The position numbers and the translations under genes are program-made. The notes beneath the pieces were generated by a model that did not search any database, was not told the origin of the DNA, and worked only from the letters and a program-made list of their open reading frames with translations. From assembly GCF_030849025.1 (NCBI RefSeq), contig NZ_CP118224.1:1968001-2032000 (forward strand): a DNA stretch of 64,000 bases. Direction: 5' to 3'. Of this stretch, positions 7,580 through 17,003 are shown one piece after another. The stretch comes from Oceanimonas pelagia. Its GTDB lineage: Bacteria > Pseudomonadota > Gammaproteobacteria > Enterobacterales > Aeromonadaceae. Numbering within the stretch: position 1 is the first letter of the stretch; every line of letters starts with the position of its first letter.

Positions 7580-8740
7580 ATGAGCACTGAAACCTCCGCC
7601 CTGCCCGCTTCCGCCAACACGCAGAGTATCCCTCGCTGGATGTCCTGGCTGCTGGTGGCCGCCCTGGTTTATCTGCTGCTGGCCGCCGTGGGCGCCATTG
7701 GCAGTGGCTTTAAGGCCGCCGCCGGTGAAGACGCCAAAACCCTGTTTGAATTTGCCTCCAATCCCGTTATTGCACTGATCATCGGTGTGGTGGCCACCGC
7801 GTTGATCCAGAGTTCCAGTACCGTAACCTCCATTATCGTGGGCATGGTCGCCGGCGGCCTGCCGGTGGCCATTGCCATTCCCATGGTCATGGGCGCCAAT
7901 ATCGGCACCTCGCTGACCAGCACTCTGGTAAGCCTGGGCCATGTGCGCAACGGCGAAGAGTTCCGCCGCGCCTTTTCCGCCGCCACCGTGCACGACAGCT
8001 TTAACCTGCTGGCGGTGGCCATTGTGCTGCCGCTGGAACTGCTGTTTCAGCCTCTGGCACGGGCTTCCGAGTGGCTGGCCGGCCTGCTGGTCAGCGACAC
8101 CAGCATGAGCCTGGGCAATCTGAACTTCATGAAGGCCATGCTGGCCCCCGCCACCGGCATGATGAAGGACAGCGTGGCCTGGCTGCCCGGGATCTGGTCC
8201 GGCGTGGCGCTCATTCTGCTGGGCATCGGCCTGATCCTGATGGTGGTCACCCAGATCGGCCGGGTGCTGCGCACCCTGATGGAAGGTCGTGCCATGGGCA
8301 TTCTGCGCACCGCCGTGGGTCGCGGCCCGGTGTCGGGCATGGCCTCGGGCACCCTGGTGACCGTGCTGGTGCAGTCGTCCTCCACCACCACCTCGCTGAT
8401 CGTGCCCCTGGCCGGCTCCGGCATGTTCAGCCTGAAGCAGGTGTATCCCTTTATTCTGGGCAGTAACATCGGCACCACCATCACCGCCCTGCTGGCGGCC
8501 ACCGCCATCACCGGTGCCTCGGCCATGGTGGCGCTGCAAATCGCCCTGGTGCACCTGCTGTTCAACCTGCTGGCCATCGCCCTGATCTACCTGTTGCCCA
8601 TGCTGCGCTCCCTGCCGCTGTACATGGCCGAAGGCCTGGCCGGGCTGGCCCAGCGCAACAAGGGCTATGTGGCGGCCTATATCGGCGGCGTGTTCTTTGC
8701 CCTGCCCCTGGGGCTGGTGGGCCTCAGCCAGTGGCTGTAA
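7580..8740 (+). CDS. Na+/phosphate cotransporter family protein (NptA-like)
   Basis: A 386-residue inner-membrane protein with two inverted halves, each carrying the Na/Pi cotransporter signature QSSST (residues 77-81 and 265-269). GANIGTSLTSTLVSLGH and GSNIGTTITALLAA follow them. Eight or more transmembrane stretches are visible. Relatives such as Vibrio NptA couple phosphate uptake to the sodium gradient. PHO-box-like sites lie directly upstream, so it is probably induced by phosphate starvation. A terminator follows at 8769, making it monocistronic. Confidence 0.92.
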   Translation: MSTETSALPASANTQSIPRWMSWLLVAALVYLLLAAVGAIGSGFKAAAGEDAKTLFEFASNPVIALIIGVVATALIQSSSTVTSIIVGMVAGGLPVAIAIPMVMGANIGTSLTSTLVSLGHVRNGEEFRRAFSAATVHDSFNLLAVAIVLPLELLFQPLARASEWLAGLLVSDTSMSLGNLNFMKAMLAPATGMMKDSVAWLPGIWSGVALILLGIGLILMVVTQIGRVLRTLMEGRAMGILRTAVGRGPVSGMASGTLVTVLVQSSSTTTSLIVPLAGSGMFSLKQVYPFILGSNIGTTITALLAATAITGASAMVALQIALVHLLFNLLAIALIYLLPMLRSLPLYMAEGLAGLAQRNKGYVAAYIGGVFFALPLGLVGLSQWL

Positions 8741-8768
8741 GCTGACCACCCGAGTGGAGTTATCAAAG

Positions 8769-8798
8769 GCAGGCCGCTAGAATGGCCTGCTTTTTTTC
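8769..8798 (+). terminator. Rho-independent terminator after the Na/Pi gene
   Basis: GCAGGCC (8769-8775) pairs with GGCCTGC (8784-8790) and is followed by seven T. It ends 16 bases before the next start codon, so the methyltransferase promoter must overlap the end of the Na/Pi gene or this hairpin. Confidence 0.85.
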
Positions 8799-8813
8799 TT
8801 GCCGGACCACACC

Positions 8814-9752
8814 ATGAATGCCACCGCCCTGCCCACCTTCAGGAAACACCTCGAAACTGCCCTGGAACACCTGCCCGCCGAGGCCCGCCGGCTGTTTCAC
8901 GGCCGGGGCCGGCGCTGGCCCGGACTGGAGCAACTGACCGCCGACTGGCTCGACGGTCAGTTGCTGGTAAGCCTGTTCCGGGAGCCGGTGCCCGAGTTTC
9001 TGAACGCCCTGCTCAGCCTGCTGAATGAGCTGGTGACTACGCAGGCCTGGCAACAGAGCGGTGCCAGGGCCTTGTTGCTGCAACACCGTGGCCGCGACGG
9101 CGCGCCGCTGGAAGTGATCTGGGGGACGCTTGAACCCAACCCCGTGGTGCGCGAGCACGGACTGAACTACCGGCTGACCCTGGGCCGCAACCAGAACCAC
9201 GGCCTGTTTCTGGATATGCGCGCGGGCCGGCAGTGGGTGCGACAGCAGTCACAAGGAAAACGGGTGCTGAACCTGTTCGCCTACACCTGCGGCTTTTCCG
9301 TGGCCGCCATCGCCGGCGGTGCGACGCAGGTGGTGAATCTGGACATGGCCAAATCGTCGCTGGCCCGGGGCCGGGACAACCACCGGCTGAATCATCACGA
9401 TTTGAGCAAGGTCGGTTTTCTCGGCCACGAGCTGTTCAAGTCCTGGGGCAAGGTGCGCAAACTGGGGCCCTATGAGTTGATCATTATCGACCCGCCGTCG
9501 TTCCAGAAGGGCAGCTTTGCCCTTACCAAGGACTACGGCAAGATCCTGCGCCGGCTGCCGGAGCTGCTAACCGAACAGGGCACCGTGCTGGCCTGCGTCA
9601 ACGATCCGGAGGTCAGCAGCCGGTTTCTGATCGACGGCATGGCCGAGCAGACACCACAGCTGCGCTTTGTACAGCGCCTCGACAACCCGCCCGAGTTTGC
9701 CGACATTGACCCCGAGGCGGGGCTCAAGGCGCTGGTGTTTGCTCAGGGTTAA
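8814..9752 (+). CDS. Class I SAM-dependent methyltransferase (RlmI/RlmK-like)
   Basis: A 312-residue protein. The N-terminal third is family-specific (SLFREPVPEFLNALLSLLN). The C-terminal half is a Rossmann methyltransferase with motif I VLNLFAYTCGFSVAA, an acidic VVNLDMAKSSL and the motif IV IIIDPPSFQKGSF that is typical of rRNA m5C/m2G enzymes such as RlmI and RlmK. No PUA domain is present, so it is not a full RlmI; the target is unassigned. The ATG at 8814 is preferred over an in-frame TTG at 8799, although neither has a clear Shine-Dalgarno. The 3' end overlaps the convergent symporter gene by 29 bases. Confidence 0.8.
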   Translation: MNATALPTFRKHLETALEHLPAEARRLFHGRGRRWPGLEQLTADWLDGQLLVSLFREPVPEFLNALLSLLNELVTTQAWQQSGARALLLQHRGRDGAPLEVIWGTLEPNPVVREHGLNYRLTLGRNQNHGLFLDMRAGRQWVRQQSQGKRVLNLFAYTCGFSVAAIAGGATQVVNLDMAKSSLARGRDNHRLNHHDLSKVGFLGHELFKSWGKVRKLGPYELIIIDPPSFQKGSFALTKDYGKILRRLPELLTEQGTVLACVNDPEVSSRFLIDGMAEQTPQLRFVQRLDNPPEFADIDPEAGLKALVFAQG

Positions 9753-10728
9753 GGTCCGGATCCCCTTCACGGGCGTATTTCTGCGCCAGCACGGCGCACA
9801 CCATCAGCTGGATCTGATGAAACAGCATCAGCGGCAGCAACGCCGGTCCCAGCATGGCACCACCGAACAGCACCTTGGCCATGGGCACGCCCGTGGCCAT
9901 GCTCTTTTTGGAGCCGCCAAAAATGATGGTGATGCGGTCTGCCCGGTTAAAGCCCAGGCGCCGGCCAAGCACCGCGGTCAGCCACAGCACCTGCGCCAGT
10001 AATACACAACAGACCAGCGCCAGCACCATTAGCCGGGTCATGGACACCGTGTGCCACAGTCCCTCCACCACAGACGCACTCAGCGCCGTGTACACCACCA
10101 GCAGAATGGAGCCCTGATCGATTTTGCCCAGCCAGGCCCGGTTGCGATCCACAAAACCGCCAATCAGCGGGCGCAGCACATGACCCGCCACAAAGGGCAG
10201 CAACAGCTGGGCACTGATGGACAGAATGGAGTCCAGCGGCGACACCGCCTCACCGGCCTGCATATTGAGCAGGGCCGCCACCAGCAGGGGGGTGAGCAGG
10301 ATGCCCAGAATGCTGGAGGCCGAGGCACTGCACACCGCCGCCGGCACATTGCCGCCCGCCAGCGAGGTAAAGGCGATGGCCGACTGCACCGTGCCCGGCA
10401 GCACGCACAGAAACAGCACGCCCATATACAGCTGCTCTCCCAGCAGCGGCAGCAGCACCGGCTTCAGCAGAACCCCTATGACGGGAAACATGACAAAGGT
10501 ACAGGCGAATACCAGCAGGTGCAGCCGCCAGTGAGTGGCACCGGCGATAATGGCCTGGCGAGACAGTTTGGCCCCGTGCATAAAAAACAGCAGGGCAATG
10601 GCGGCGGCGGTAAGCCAGTCAAACAGCACCGCCCCCTGTCCTCGGGCCGGCCACAGGGTGGCCGCGGCCACCACCGCCAGCAGCACCAGGGTGAAACGAG
10701 CGAACAGTAAACGTAAATGGTTGAGCAT
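9724..10728 (-). CDS. Bile acid:sodium symporter family protein (YfeH/SLC10A7-like)
   Basis: A 334-residue membrane protein with about ten hydrophobic segments. Family landmarks are FFMHGAKLSRQAIIAG in the second segment, LCVLPGTVQSAIAFTSLAGGN (a substrate/Na-site discontinuous helix), ASSILGILLTPLLVAALL and a C-terminal IIFGGSKKSMATGVPMAKVLF. This set marks the YfeH/SLC10A7 branch, whose substrates are not established. The start is the ATG at 10728 (MLNHLRLLFARF). It is divergent from an AraC-type regulator 46 to 76 bp away, a common arrangement for a locally controlled transporter. Confidence 0.87.
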   Translation of the reverse strand: MLNHLRLLFARFTLVLLAVVAAATLWPARGQGAVLFDWLTAAAIALLFFMHGAKLSRQAIIAGATHWRLHLLVFACTFVMFPVIGVLLKPVLLPLLGEQLYMGVLFLCVLPGTVQSAIAFTSLAGGNVPAAVCSASASSILGILLTPLLVAALLNMQAGEAVSPLDSILSISAQLLLPFVAGHVLRPLIGGFVDRNRAWLGKIDQGSILLVVYTALSASVVEGLWHTVSMTRLMVLALVCCVLLAQVLWLTAVLGRRLGFNRADRITIIFGGSKKSMATGVPMAKVLFGGAMLGPALLPLMLFHQIQLMVCAVLAQKYAREGDPDLNPEQTPAP

Positions 10729-10774
10729 CTGAAATATTCCCGGTTGAGAGCAATACCGGGCTACTGTAGCCTGA

Positions 10775-11602
10775 ATGGAAATCACGCTTTATCGGCAAAA
10801 AGAGATGAAGTATCGCCAAGCGGACAAACAGCAGCCTTTGCTCGACCAGCTGGCCCGGCTGCAGCTGCCCCGGCCGCTCCTGGGGCAGCGGTGGTCCTTG
10901 CCCAACCAAGCCATTCACACTCCCCATGCTCACCCCTGGGTGCAGCTGTCCTGGGCCGCCGAAGGGGTGATCACGGTAGACACCCCCCATGCCCGTTTTG
11001 TGGCCCCGCCCAGCCGGGCAGTGTGGATCCCCCCGGGCCTGAGCCACGGTGTGTGGTGCACCGCCGGCACGCAGATTCGCAGCCTCTATATCGCTTCCGA
11101 TGCAGTGCCGGCGCGGCCCTGCCTGGTGGTGGAAATCAGCCCGTTGCTCAGGGAGCTTATTCTGGCCTTCAGCCACTTTGAGGTGGAATACGACGAGGGC
11201 GGTGCCGAGGGCCGGCTGGTGGCGGTATTGCTCGACCGGCTGACAGCGGCACCGGGCTGCGCCCTGATGCTGCCCTGGCCCGATAATGAGATGTTATTCG
11301 GCATCTGCCACCATCTGGCCGAAAACCCGGACTGCCGCCGGCCCATGGGGTATTTCAGCCGGCAACTGGGCGTGAGCGACAAGACCCTGGGGCGGTATTT
11401 CATGCGCCACACCGGTCTGGGCTTTCGCCAGTGGCGCCAGCGCGCCCGCCTGCTCGCCGCCCTGCCCCTGCTGGAGCAAAACCTGCGCATTACCGATGTG
11501 GCACTGGAATGCGGCTACGACAGCCTGTCGGCCTTTATCGCCGCCTTTGGCGAACTGATGGGCTGCACACCGGGAGACTATGTACGCAGAAAGCAAGGAT
11601 GA
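10775..11602 (+). CDS. AraC family transcriptional regulator
   Basis: A 275-residue regulator. The N-terminal cupin-like sensor domain (about residues 30-110) contains HTPHAHPWVQLSWAAEGVI and the WIPPGLSHGVWC motif seen in the RmlC-like cupin AraC group. The C-terminal pair of helix-turn-helix units (about 175-270) has LGVSDKTLGRYFMRHTGLGFRQW and the AraC signature ITDVALECGYDSLSAFIAAF. An alternative start is the ATG at 10805 (MKYRQADKQQ). It is transcribed away from the symporter gene and may regulate it, a hypothesis from position only. Confidence 0.88.
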   Translation: MEITLYRQKEMKYRQADKQQPLLDQLARLQLPRPLLGQRWSLPNQAIHTPHAHPWVQLSWAAEGVITVDTPHARFVAPPSRAVWIPPGLSHGVWCTAGTQIRSLYIASDAVPARPCLVVEISPLLRELILAFSHFEVEYDEGGAEGRLVAVLLDRLTAAPGCALMLPWPDNEMLFGICHHLAENPDCRRPMGYFSRQLGVSDKTLGRYFMRHTGLGFRQWRQRARLLAALPLLEQNLRITDVALECGYDSLSAFIAAFGELMGCTPGDYVRRKQG

Positions 11603-11815
11603 AGGCCGGACTTCTGCAACATACTCAGCCGTTTGCAGAGCCGTGCAACCTCGTCGGACAAAGCGCACAACTTCGCCGGCTCGCCGTAAACACTTCCATG
11701 TGGGCTCCGCTGCGCCATCCATGGCGCAGAGGGCACGGCGAAGCTGACGCCCTTTGCCCTCCTCGCTGAGCATCGCGTTGCCTGACAGCGTTTTGCAAGC
11801 AACAGTGAAGCTACA

Positions 11816-12061
11816 CGAAGCAGCAGCAGGGATTGCCGTAGCCGACCGTCAAATTCCACGGCCGAAAAGTTGCTCCTGCATTTTCGACATTCCCGCCTTC
11901 CATGGCGGTCAGATGCATTTTCCGAGCGTCCATGGGGCGAGCTTGCTCGCCGTGACGAAGTAAAAAGGCTGACCGAACATTGATTATGTTCGCAGCTGCC
12001 TTTTTATTGAGTGGCGTTTAACGAAGCGTGTCGGCGGAGTGCAACCCTGCTGTTGCTTCGC
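11816..12061 (-). repeat. Dispersed intergenic repeat, copy 1 (inverted relative to copy 2)
   Basis: Read on the minus strand it begins GCGAAGCAACAGCAGGGTTG (12061 downward), passes CTCCGCCGACACGCT, and ends with a block matching TTTGACGGTCGGCT-CGGCAAT and CTGCTGCTTCG (11854-11816). Both end blocks and a central GGACGCTCGG-AAATG block recur in the same order, in the opposite orientation, at 13760-13877. Copy 1 carries extra sequence in the middle, including a terminator hairpin. Confidence 0.7.
11961..12006. terminator. Bidirectional terminator between the AraC and Lrp genes
   Basis: A long hairpin: AAAAAGGCtGaCCGAACAT pairs with ATGTTCGCAGCTGCCTTTTT with two small mismatches, around a TGATT loop. 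It has an A-run on one side and a T-run on the other, so it can end transcripts from either convergent gene. Confidence 0.75.
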
Positions 12062-12085
12062 ACTGCGGCACAAACCAGCAAGTTT

Positions 12086-12544
12086 TTACACTTTTAACGG
12101 CAAGGCCGTGGTGTACTTGATTTGCTCCATGGCAAAGCTGGAGGTGATATCGGACAGGCCTTCGGTGCTGTTGATGAGCTTTTTGTAAAAGCGATCAAAA
12201 GCCTTGATGTCGGCCACCACCACCCGCAGCATGTAATCCCATTCGCCGGACATGCGGTAGAACTCCACCACCTCGTCAAAGGCGGTGACCGTCTCGGCAA
12301 AGCGCGCCAGCCAGCGGCTGTCGTGGTGCTGGGTTTTTATCTGCACAAACACCGACAGTCCCAGTCCCAGCCGCTCGGCATCGAGCAGCGCCACCCGGCC
12401 ACGAATGTACCCGGCCTCTTCCAACCGCTTCACCCGCTTCCAGCAGGGGGTGGTGGACAGGTTCACCGCCTCCGCCAGATCCTTCAGCGCCAGGGTGACG
12501 TCCTGCTGCAACAGGGCCAGTATTCGACGATCGAAATTATCCAT
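12086..12544 (-). CDS. Lrp/AsnC family transcriptional regulator
   Basis: A 152-residue regulator. The N-terminal helix-turn-helix [20 protein letters not shown] to [16 protein letters not shown] and the C-terminal RAM/ligand domain ([33 protein letters not shown]) are intact. The ATG at 12544 is preferred; a GTG four codons upstream is possible. It is divergent from a cysteine-synthase-fold enzyme with a 128-bp shared promoter region. Lrp-type proteins paired this way with cysteine desulfhydrases (DecR/YbaO is the E. coli example) activate them in response to cysteine. That role here is inferred. Confidence 0.88.
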   Translation of the reverse strand: MDNFDRRILALLQQDVTLALKDLAEAVNLSTTPCWKRVKRLEEAGYIRGRVALLDAERLGLGLSVFVQIKTQHHDSRWLARFAETVTAFDEVVEFYRMSGEWDYMLRVVVADIKAFDRFYKKLINSTEGLSDITSSFAMEQIKYTTALPLKV

Positions 12545-12672
12545 TCGCTTAACCACCCATTAAGAGAAAAATTTTCTAAAAATTATCCATCATGACGGGA
12601 ACAAGAGAAAACTTTTTCCGTTGAGTGAGAATACAATTCCTGCCATTCCCCAGTTTTCACGGACGCCATCTT

Positions 12673-13713
12673 ATGAGCCAGTGGACCCGCACCGCCCTTA
12701 AAATTCTCTCCAGCGATCAGCTGCGCACCTCGGATACCCACCTTTACCGGCTGGATATTCCCGCCCTTGAAGGCATCGATATCTACCTCAAGGACGAAAG
12801 CACCCACCCCACCGGCAGCCTCAAGCACCGGCTGGCCCGCTCGCTGTTTCTGCACGCCATCTGCAGCGGCAGGGTGCGTGAAGGCACCCATGTGGTGGAG
12901 GCATCATCCGGCAGCACCGCAGTGTCGGAAGCCTATTTCGCCAAACTGCTGGGGCTGCCCTTTACCGCCGTGATGCCGGCGTCCACCACCCGCAGCAAAA
13001 TCGCCCAGGTAGAACGCCTGGGCGGCCGCTGTCACTTTGTGGAGCATGCCAGCGAGGTCTATGCCGCCGCCGAACGGCTGGCCCACGACACCGGTGGCCA
13101 CTACATGGATCAGTTCACCTATGCGGAGCGGGCCACCGACTGGCGCGGCAACAACAACATAGCCGAAAGCATTTTTCGCCAGCTGGCGGAAGAGCCCCAC
13201 CCGGAGCCTGAGGCCATCGTGATGAGCGCCGGCACCGGCGGCACCTCCGCCACCCTGGGCCGTTACATCCGCTATGCCGGCCTGAACACCCGGCTGGTGG
13301 TGGTGGACCCGGAAAACTCGGTGTTCTTCGACAGCTTTCAGCAGCAGGATGCCAGCCTCACCAGCCGGGCCTGCGGCCGCATTGAAGGCATTGGCCGCCC
13401 CAGAGTGGAGGCGTCGTTTCTGCCCGAGGTGATCGACCGCATGATCAAGGTGCCCGACGCCGCCAGCATCGCCACCATTCACTGGCTGGAGCGCGTGCTG
13501 GGGCGCAAGGCCGGCGGCTCTACCGGCACCAACCTGTGGGGCGTGCTGCAACTGGCGCAGGAAATGCAAAAAGCCGGCAAAACCGGCTCCCTGGTCACCC
13601 TGATGTGCGACGGCGGCGAGCGCTACCTCGACACCTACTACAACCCGGAGTGGGTCGCCGAACACATCGGCGATATTCGGCCCTGGAGCGAACAGCTGGC
13701 CCTGTTGGGCTAA
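12673..13713 (+). CDS. PLP-dependent cysteine synthase-fold enzyme, probable L-cysteine desulfhydrase (Cds1-like)
   Basis: A 346-residue fold-type II PLP enzyme. The PLP lysine is K51 in [12 protein letters not shown], the substrate loop is [15 protein letters not shown], and the phosphate cup GTGGTS lies at residues 187-192. The long insert [25 protein letters not shown] is typical of the Cds1 branch rather than CysK/CysM, which read GNTG in the substrate loop. Cds1 breaks L-cysteine into sulfide, pyruvate and ammonia. The divergent Lrp/AsnC regulator supports a catabolic role. No serine acetyltransferase gene is nearby. Substrate specificity is inferred. Confidence 0.8.
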   Translation: MSQWTRTALKILSSDQLRTSDTHLYRLDIPALEGIDIYLKDESTHPTGSLKHRLARSLFLHAICSGRVREGTHVVEASSGSTAVSEAYFAKLLGLPFTAVMPASTTRSKIAQVERLGGRCHFVEHASEVYAAAERLAHDTGGHYMDQFTYAERATDWRGNNNIAESIFRQLAEEPHPEPEAIVMSAGTGGTSATLGRYIRYAGLNTRLVVVDPENSVFFDSFQQQDASLTSRACGRIEGIGRPRVEASFLPEVIDRMIKVPDAASIATIHWLERVLGRKAGGSTGTNLWGVLQLAQEMQKAGKTGSLVTLMCDGGERYLDTYYNPEWVAEHIGDIRPWSEQLALLG

Positions 13714-13759
13714 CCCACCAAGCCGGAAGCCAATCACAAATCGTCAAAGAGAACACAAC

Positions 13760-13877
13760 GCGAAGCAGCAGTGCGGTTGCACTCCGCCGACACGCTCCAA
13801 GCCCATCCGTGGGACGCTCGGTAAATGTCATCCCTGACATTTGACGGTCGGCTCCGGCAATCCCCACTGCTGCTTCG
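13760..13877 (+). repeat. Dispersed intergenic repeat, copy 2
   Basis: A 118-bp element starting GCGAAGCAGCAGTGCGGTTG and ending ACTGCTGCTTCG. Its own ends are near-inverted (CGAAGCAGCAGT at the left, ACTGCTGCTTCG at the right), giving it palindromic termini. It contains CTCCGCCGACACGCT, GGACGCTCGGTAAATGTCA and TTTGACGGTCGGCT. It is homologous to 11816-12061 in inverted orientation and lies 46 bp past the cysteine enzyme stop. Confidence 0.7.
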
Positions 13878-13940
13878 GGCAGCATGGGCGTTGCCCGCTT
13901 CCTATCAGGAAGCCAAATTGCACCACTTATAGCTGACCGC

Positions 13941-16900
13941 TTACAGCTCCCTCGAAGAGGGTTTCCGGCTTTCCCTTAAGACCAGCATGCAGGGGGTGAG
14001 CAGCAGGGTCAGCAGGGTGGCAAAGGCCAGGCCGCCGGCAATGGCGCTGGAGAGCTGGGTCCACCACTGGGTGGAGGGCGCGCCCAGCCCCAGGGACGGC
14101 GCCAGCAGGTCCACATTCACCCCCAGCACCATGGGCATCAGCCCCAGTACCGTGGTAATGGCGGTGAGCAGCACCGGGCGCAGACGCAGGCAGCCGGTTT
14201 CCAGCGCCGCCTCCACCGGGTTCATGCCATCGGCCCGCAACTGGTTGAAGGTGTCGATCAGCACGATATTGTTGTTCACCACTATGCCCGCCAGGGCGAT
14301 GATGCCCATACCCACCATCACAATGCCGAACGACTGACCGTTCAGCAGCAGCCCCATCAGCACCCCGGCGGTGGAAAACACAATGGCCGACAGCACCAGC
14401 GCGGTCTGGTACAGGCTGTTGAACTGGGTCACCAGGATCAGCGTCATCAGCAACAGCGCCACCACAAAGGCGGTGGTCAGAAACTGCGCCGCTTCACGCT
14501 GATCCGCATCTTCTCCGGCCACGGTCAGGGCCACGCCATCCGGCAGTGTCACACCACTTCGCTGCAGCGCCGTCAGCCGCTCGTCGAGGCGAAAGCCCTC
14601 GGCAATGTCGGCCTTGATGGTGACGGTGCGTCGGCCATCCACCCGGTGCAGGGTGCCCACCTTGGGCGCCGGGGTCAGGGTCACGAACTGGCTGAGCGGC
14701 ACCTGGCCCCGGGGGGTATTCAGGGTCAGGCGGGAGAGCTGATCCACCGAGCGCCAGTGGCCTGGTAGCCGCACCCGAATGTCCACCTCGTCGCTGGCAT
14801 CTTCCGGCCGGTAGCTGGCCAGGCGCAGGCCGTTGGTCACCAGCTGCACCGCATTGCCCACACTGAGCACATCGGCCCCCATGCGGGCGGCGGCTTCCCG
14901 GTTCACCCGCAGCCGCCATTCAATGCCCGGCAGGCTGCGATCGTCCTCGATATCGGCAAACCCGCCCAGTTCGATCATGGCATGACGCAGCCGATCGGTG
15001 GCCTCACTCAGGGTGGCATCGTCGCTGCCCGACAGCCGGATTTCCACCGGCTTGCCACCGCCCGGCCCCATTTGCTGCTCACGAAACTCCAGCGCCACCC
15101 CGGGAATATCGGCGGTACGCGCCAGCATGGTTTCCCGAATGGCGCTGGCCGGGCGGCGCAGATACCAGTCGGTGAACTGAAACTGCAGCACGCCAATCAC
15201 ATCGCTGCCGCGCTGGTTGTCGGCCATGGCAAAGCTGCGGGCATAGAGCGCCTTCACCTCGGTGAGGCCGGTGAGCCGGTGCTCCACTTCCCGCAGCAGG
15301 GCATCCTTCTCATAAACGGACAGATCCCCTCTGGCGCGCACCTGCAGCTGGGCGCTGTCGGGCTCGATATCGGGAAAGAACTCCACCCCGTGGTTAAAAC
15401 GGGCATAACCGGCATAGATGAGCGCAATCAGCCCAAGAGTGCCCAGCAGGGTCAGCCCGGGGCGGCGCAGCAGCCAGGCCAGCAGCCGGCGGTAGTGGTT
15501 CAGTCCGGGCACCACCACAGGCGCTCTGGGCACACCACCGGCCCGGCCCAGCCCGCCCATGGTGGGCAAAAACACCAGCGCCATGGCCAGAGACGCCAGC
15601 AGACAGATGATCACGGTGGCGGGCAGGTATTGCATAAACTGGCCCACCACCCCGGGCCAGAACAGCAGCGGCAGGAATACCGCCAGGGTGGTAAAGGTGG
15701 AGGCGATCACCGGCCAGCTCATGCGATGGGCGGCGTTGATCCAGGCTTCCTTCGGTGTTTGCCCTTCGTGCAGGTGGCGGTCGGCCAGCTCGCTCACTAC
15801 GATGGCCCCGTCCACCAGCATGCCCGCCACCAGAATAAGGGCAAACAGCACGATAATGTTCATGGTAAAGCCGATGCCCCAGATGATCAGAATACCGGCA
15901 AAAAAGGCGCCGGGAATGGTGAGGCCCACCATCACCGCCAGGCGCGCGCCCATGGTGGCCAGGATCAGCACCAGTACCAATGTCACGGCGGTGAGCACAT
16001 TGTTGAGCAGATCCGCCAGCATGGTTTCAATCTGGGTGGACTGATCCATGATGTAGTCGATGTTCACCCCCTCGGGCAGCAGGGGCTGCGCCCGCGCCAG
16101 CAATGCCTTGACCCGGGCGATGGTCTCGATGATGTTGGCGCCGGCGCGCTTGCTCACCTCCAGCACCACACCGGGCTGGCCGTTGATGCGGGCAAAGCCG
16201 GCGGGATCCTTGAAGGTGCGCCGCAGGGTGGCCACATCGGCAAAGGTAACCACGCTATCGCCGCTCACCTTGAGCGGCAGGCCCAGCACGTCGTCCAGAT
16301 CCTCGATCACCCCGGGTACCTTGATGGCCAGCCGGCCGGCGCCGGTGTCCAGGCTGCCGGCGGCCACCAGCCGGTTGTTGCGGGACACCAGATTGAACAG
16401 TTGCGTATAGTCGATGCCGTAGCCGTCGAGCACCTGGGGGTCGACCAGAATTTCCAGCACGTCTTCCCGGTCACCGCCGATGTCCACTTCCAGCACCTCG
16501 GCAATGCCCTCGATTTCGTCCTTGAGGCGGCGGGCAATCATCACCAGTTCGCCTTCCGCCAGCGGTCCCGACAGCGCCACCGACAACACCGGAAACAGCG
16601 CCACGTTGATCTCGTGCACCACCGGCTCGTCCGCTTCCTGGGGCAGTTCGCTGCGCGCCGAGTCCACCTTTTCACGCACTTCCTGCAGCGCCTGTTTGGG
16701 ATCAAAACCGGCATCAAATTCCAGCATCACCGCCGCATGGCCCTCGCTGGCGGTGGAGGTCATTTTTTTCACCCCTTCCAGGGTGCGCAGTTCCTGCTCC
16801 ATGGGCCGCACCAGCAGGCGCTCGCCGTCTTCCGGGCTGATGCCTTCCAGCGCCATGGACACATACATGATGGGAATGGTGACGTCGGGGTTGGCTTCCT

Positions 16901-17003
16901 TGGGAATGGCCTGGTAGGCCCCCACGCCACCCAGCAGCAACAGCATAAAGGCCAGCAGGGTGGCCCGGCTGCGGTACACGGCGGCGGCAATCAGGGCCCT
17001 CAT
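13941..17003 (-). CDS. RND efflux transporter permease subunit (HAE1/AcrB-like)
   Basis: A 1020-residue inner-membrane pump subunit. It has the RND plan of twelve transmembrane helices and two large periplasmic loops. The fourth-helix motif AGMLVDGAIVVSELADRHL carries the proton-relay Asp position, and the second-half signature LAGIVVNNNIVLIDTFNQLR mirrors it. The family uses the proton gradient to push hydrophobic compounds out through a tripartite pump. Its start overlaps the adaptor gene stop by 4 bases (ATGA), so the two are translationally coupled. No outer-membrane channel gene is next to it, so a TolC-like partner would be encoded elsewhere. Confidence 0.93.
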   Translation of the reverse strand: MRALIAAAVYRSRATLLAFMLLLLGGVGAYQAIPKEANPDVTIPIMYVSMALEGISPEDGERLLVRPMEQELRTLEGVKKMTSTASEGHAAVMLEFDAGFDPKQALQEVREKVDSARSELPQEADEPVVHEINVALFPVLSVALSGPLAEGELVMIARRLKDEIEGIAEVLEVDIGGDREDVLEILVDPQVLDGYGIDYTQLFNLVSRNNRLVAAGSLDTGAGRLAIKVPGVIEDLDDVLGLPLKVSGDSVVTFADVATLRRTFKDPAGFARINGQPGVVLEVSKRAGANIIETIARVKALLARAQPLLPEGVNIDYIMDQSTQIETMLADLLNNVLTAVTLVLVLILATMGARLAVMVGLTIPGAFFAGILIIWGIGFTMNIIVLFALILVAGMLVDGAIVVSELADRHLHEGQTPKEAWINAAHRMSWPVIASTFTTLAVFLPLLFWPGVVGQFMQYLPATVIICLLASLAMALVFLPTMGGLGRAGGVPRAPVVVPGLNHYRRLLAWLLRRPGLTLLGTLGLIALIYAGYARFNHGVEFFPDIEPDSAQLQVRARGDLSVYEKDALLREVEHRLTGLTEVKALYARSFAMADNQRGSDVIGVLQFQFTDWYLRRPASAIRETMLARTADIPGVALEFREQQMGPGGGKPVEIRLSGSDDATLSEATDRLRHAMIELGGFADIEDDRSLPGIEWRLRVNREAAARMGADVLSVGNAVQLVTNGLRLASYRPEDASDEVDIRVRLPGHWRSVDQLSRLTLNTPRGQVPLSQFVTLTPAPKVGTLHRVDGRRTVTIKADIAEGFRLDERLTALQRSGVTLPDGVALTVAGEDADQREAAQFLTTAFVVALLLMTLILVTQFNSLYQTALVLSAIVFSTAGVLMGLLLNGQSFGIVMVGMGIIALAGIVVNNNIVLIDTFNQLRADGMNPVEAALETGCLRLRPVLLTAITTVLGLMPMVLGVNVDLLAPSLGLGAPSTQWWTQLSSAIAGGLAFATLLTLLLTPCMLVLRESRKPSSREL

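Larger units (their letters stand above)
11603..12085. other. Gene-free 480-bp interval between convergent AraC and Lrp genes
   Basis: No plausible gene. The interval holds one copy of a dispersed repeat (11816-12061), a bidirectional terminator inside it, and several short palindromes such as GCGCCATCCATGGCGC near 11710. Its left part (11603-11815) shows nothing I can name. Confidence 0.6.
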
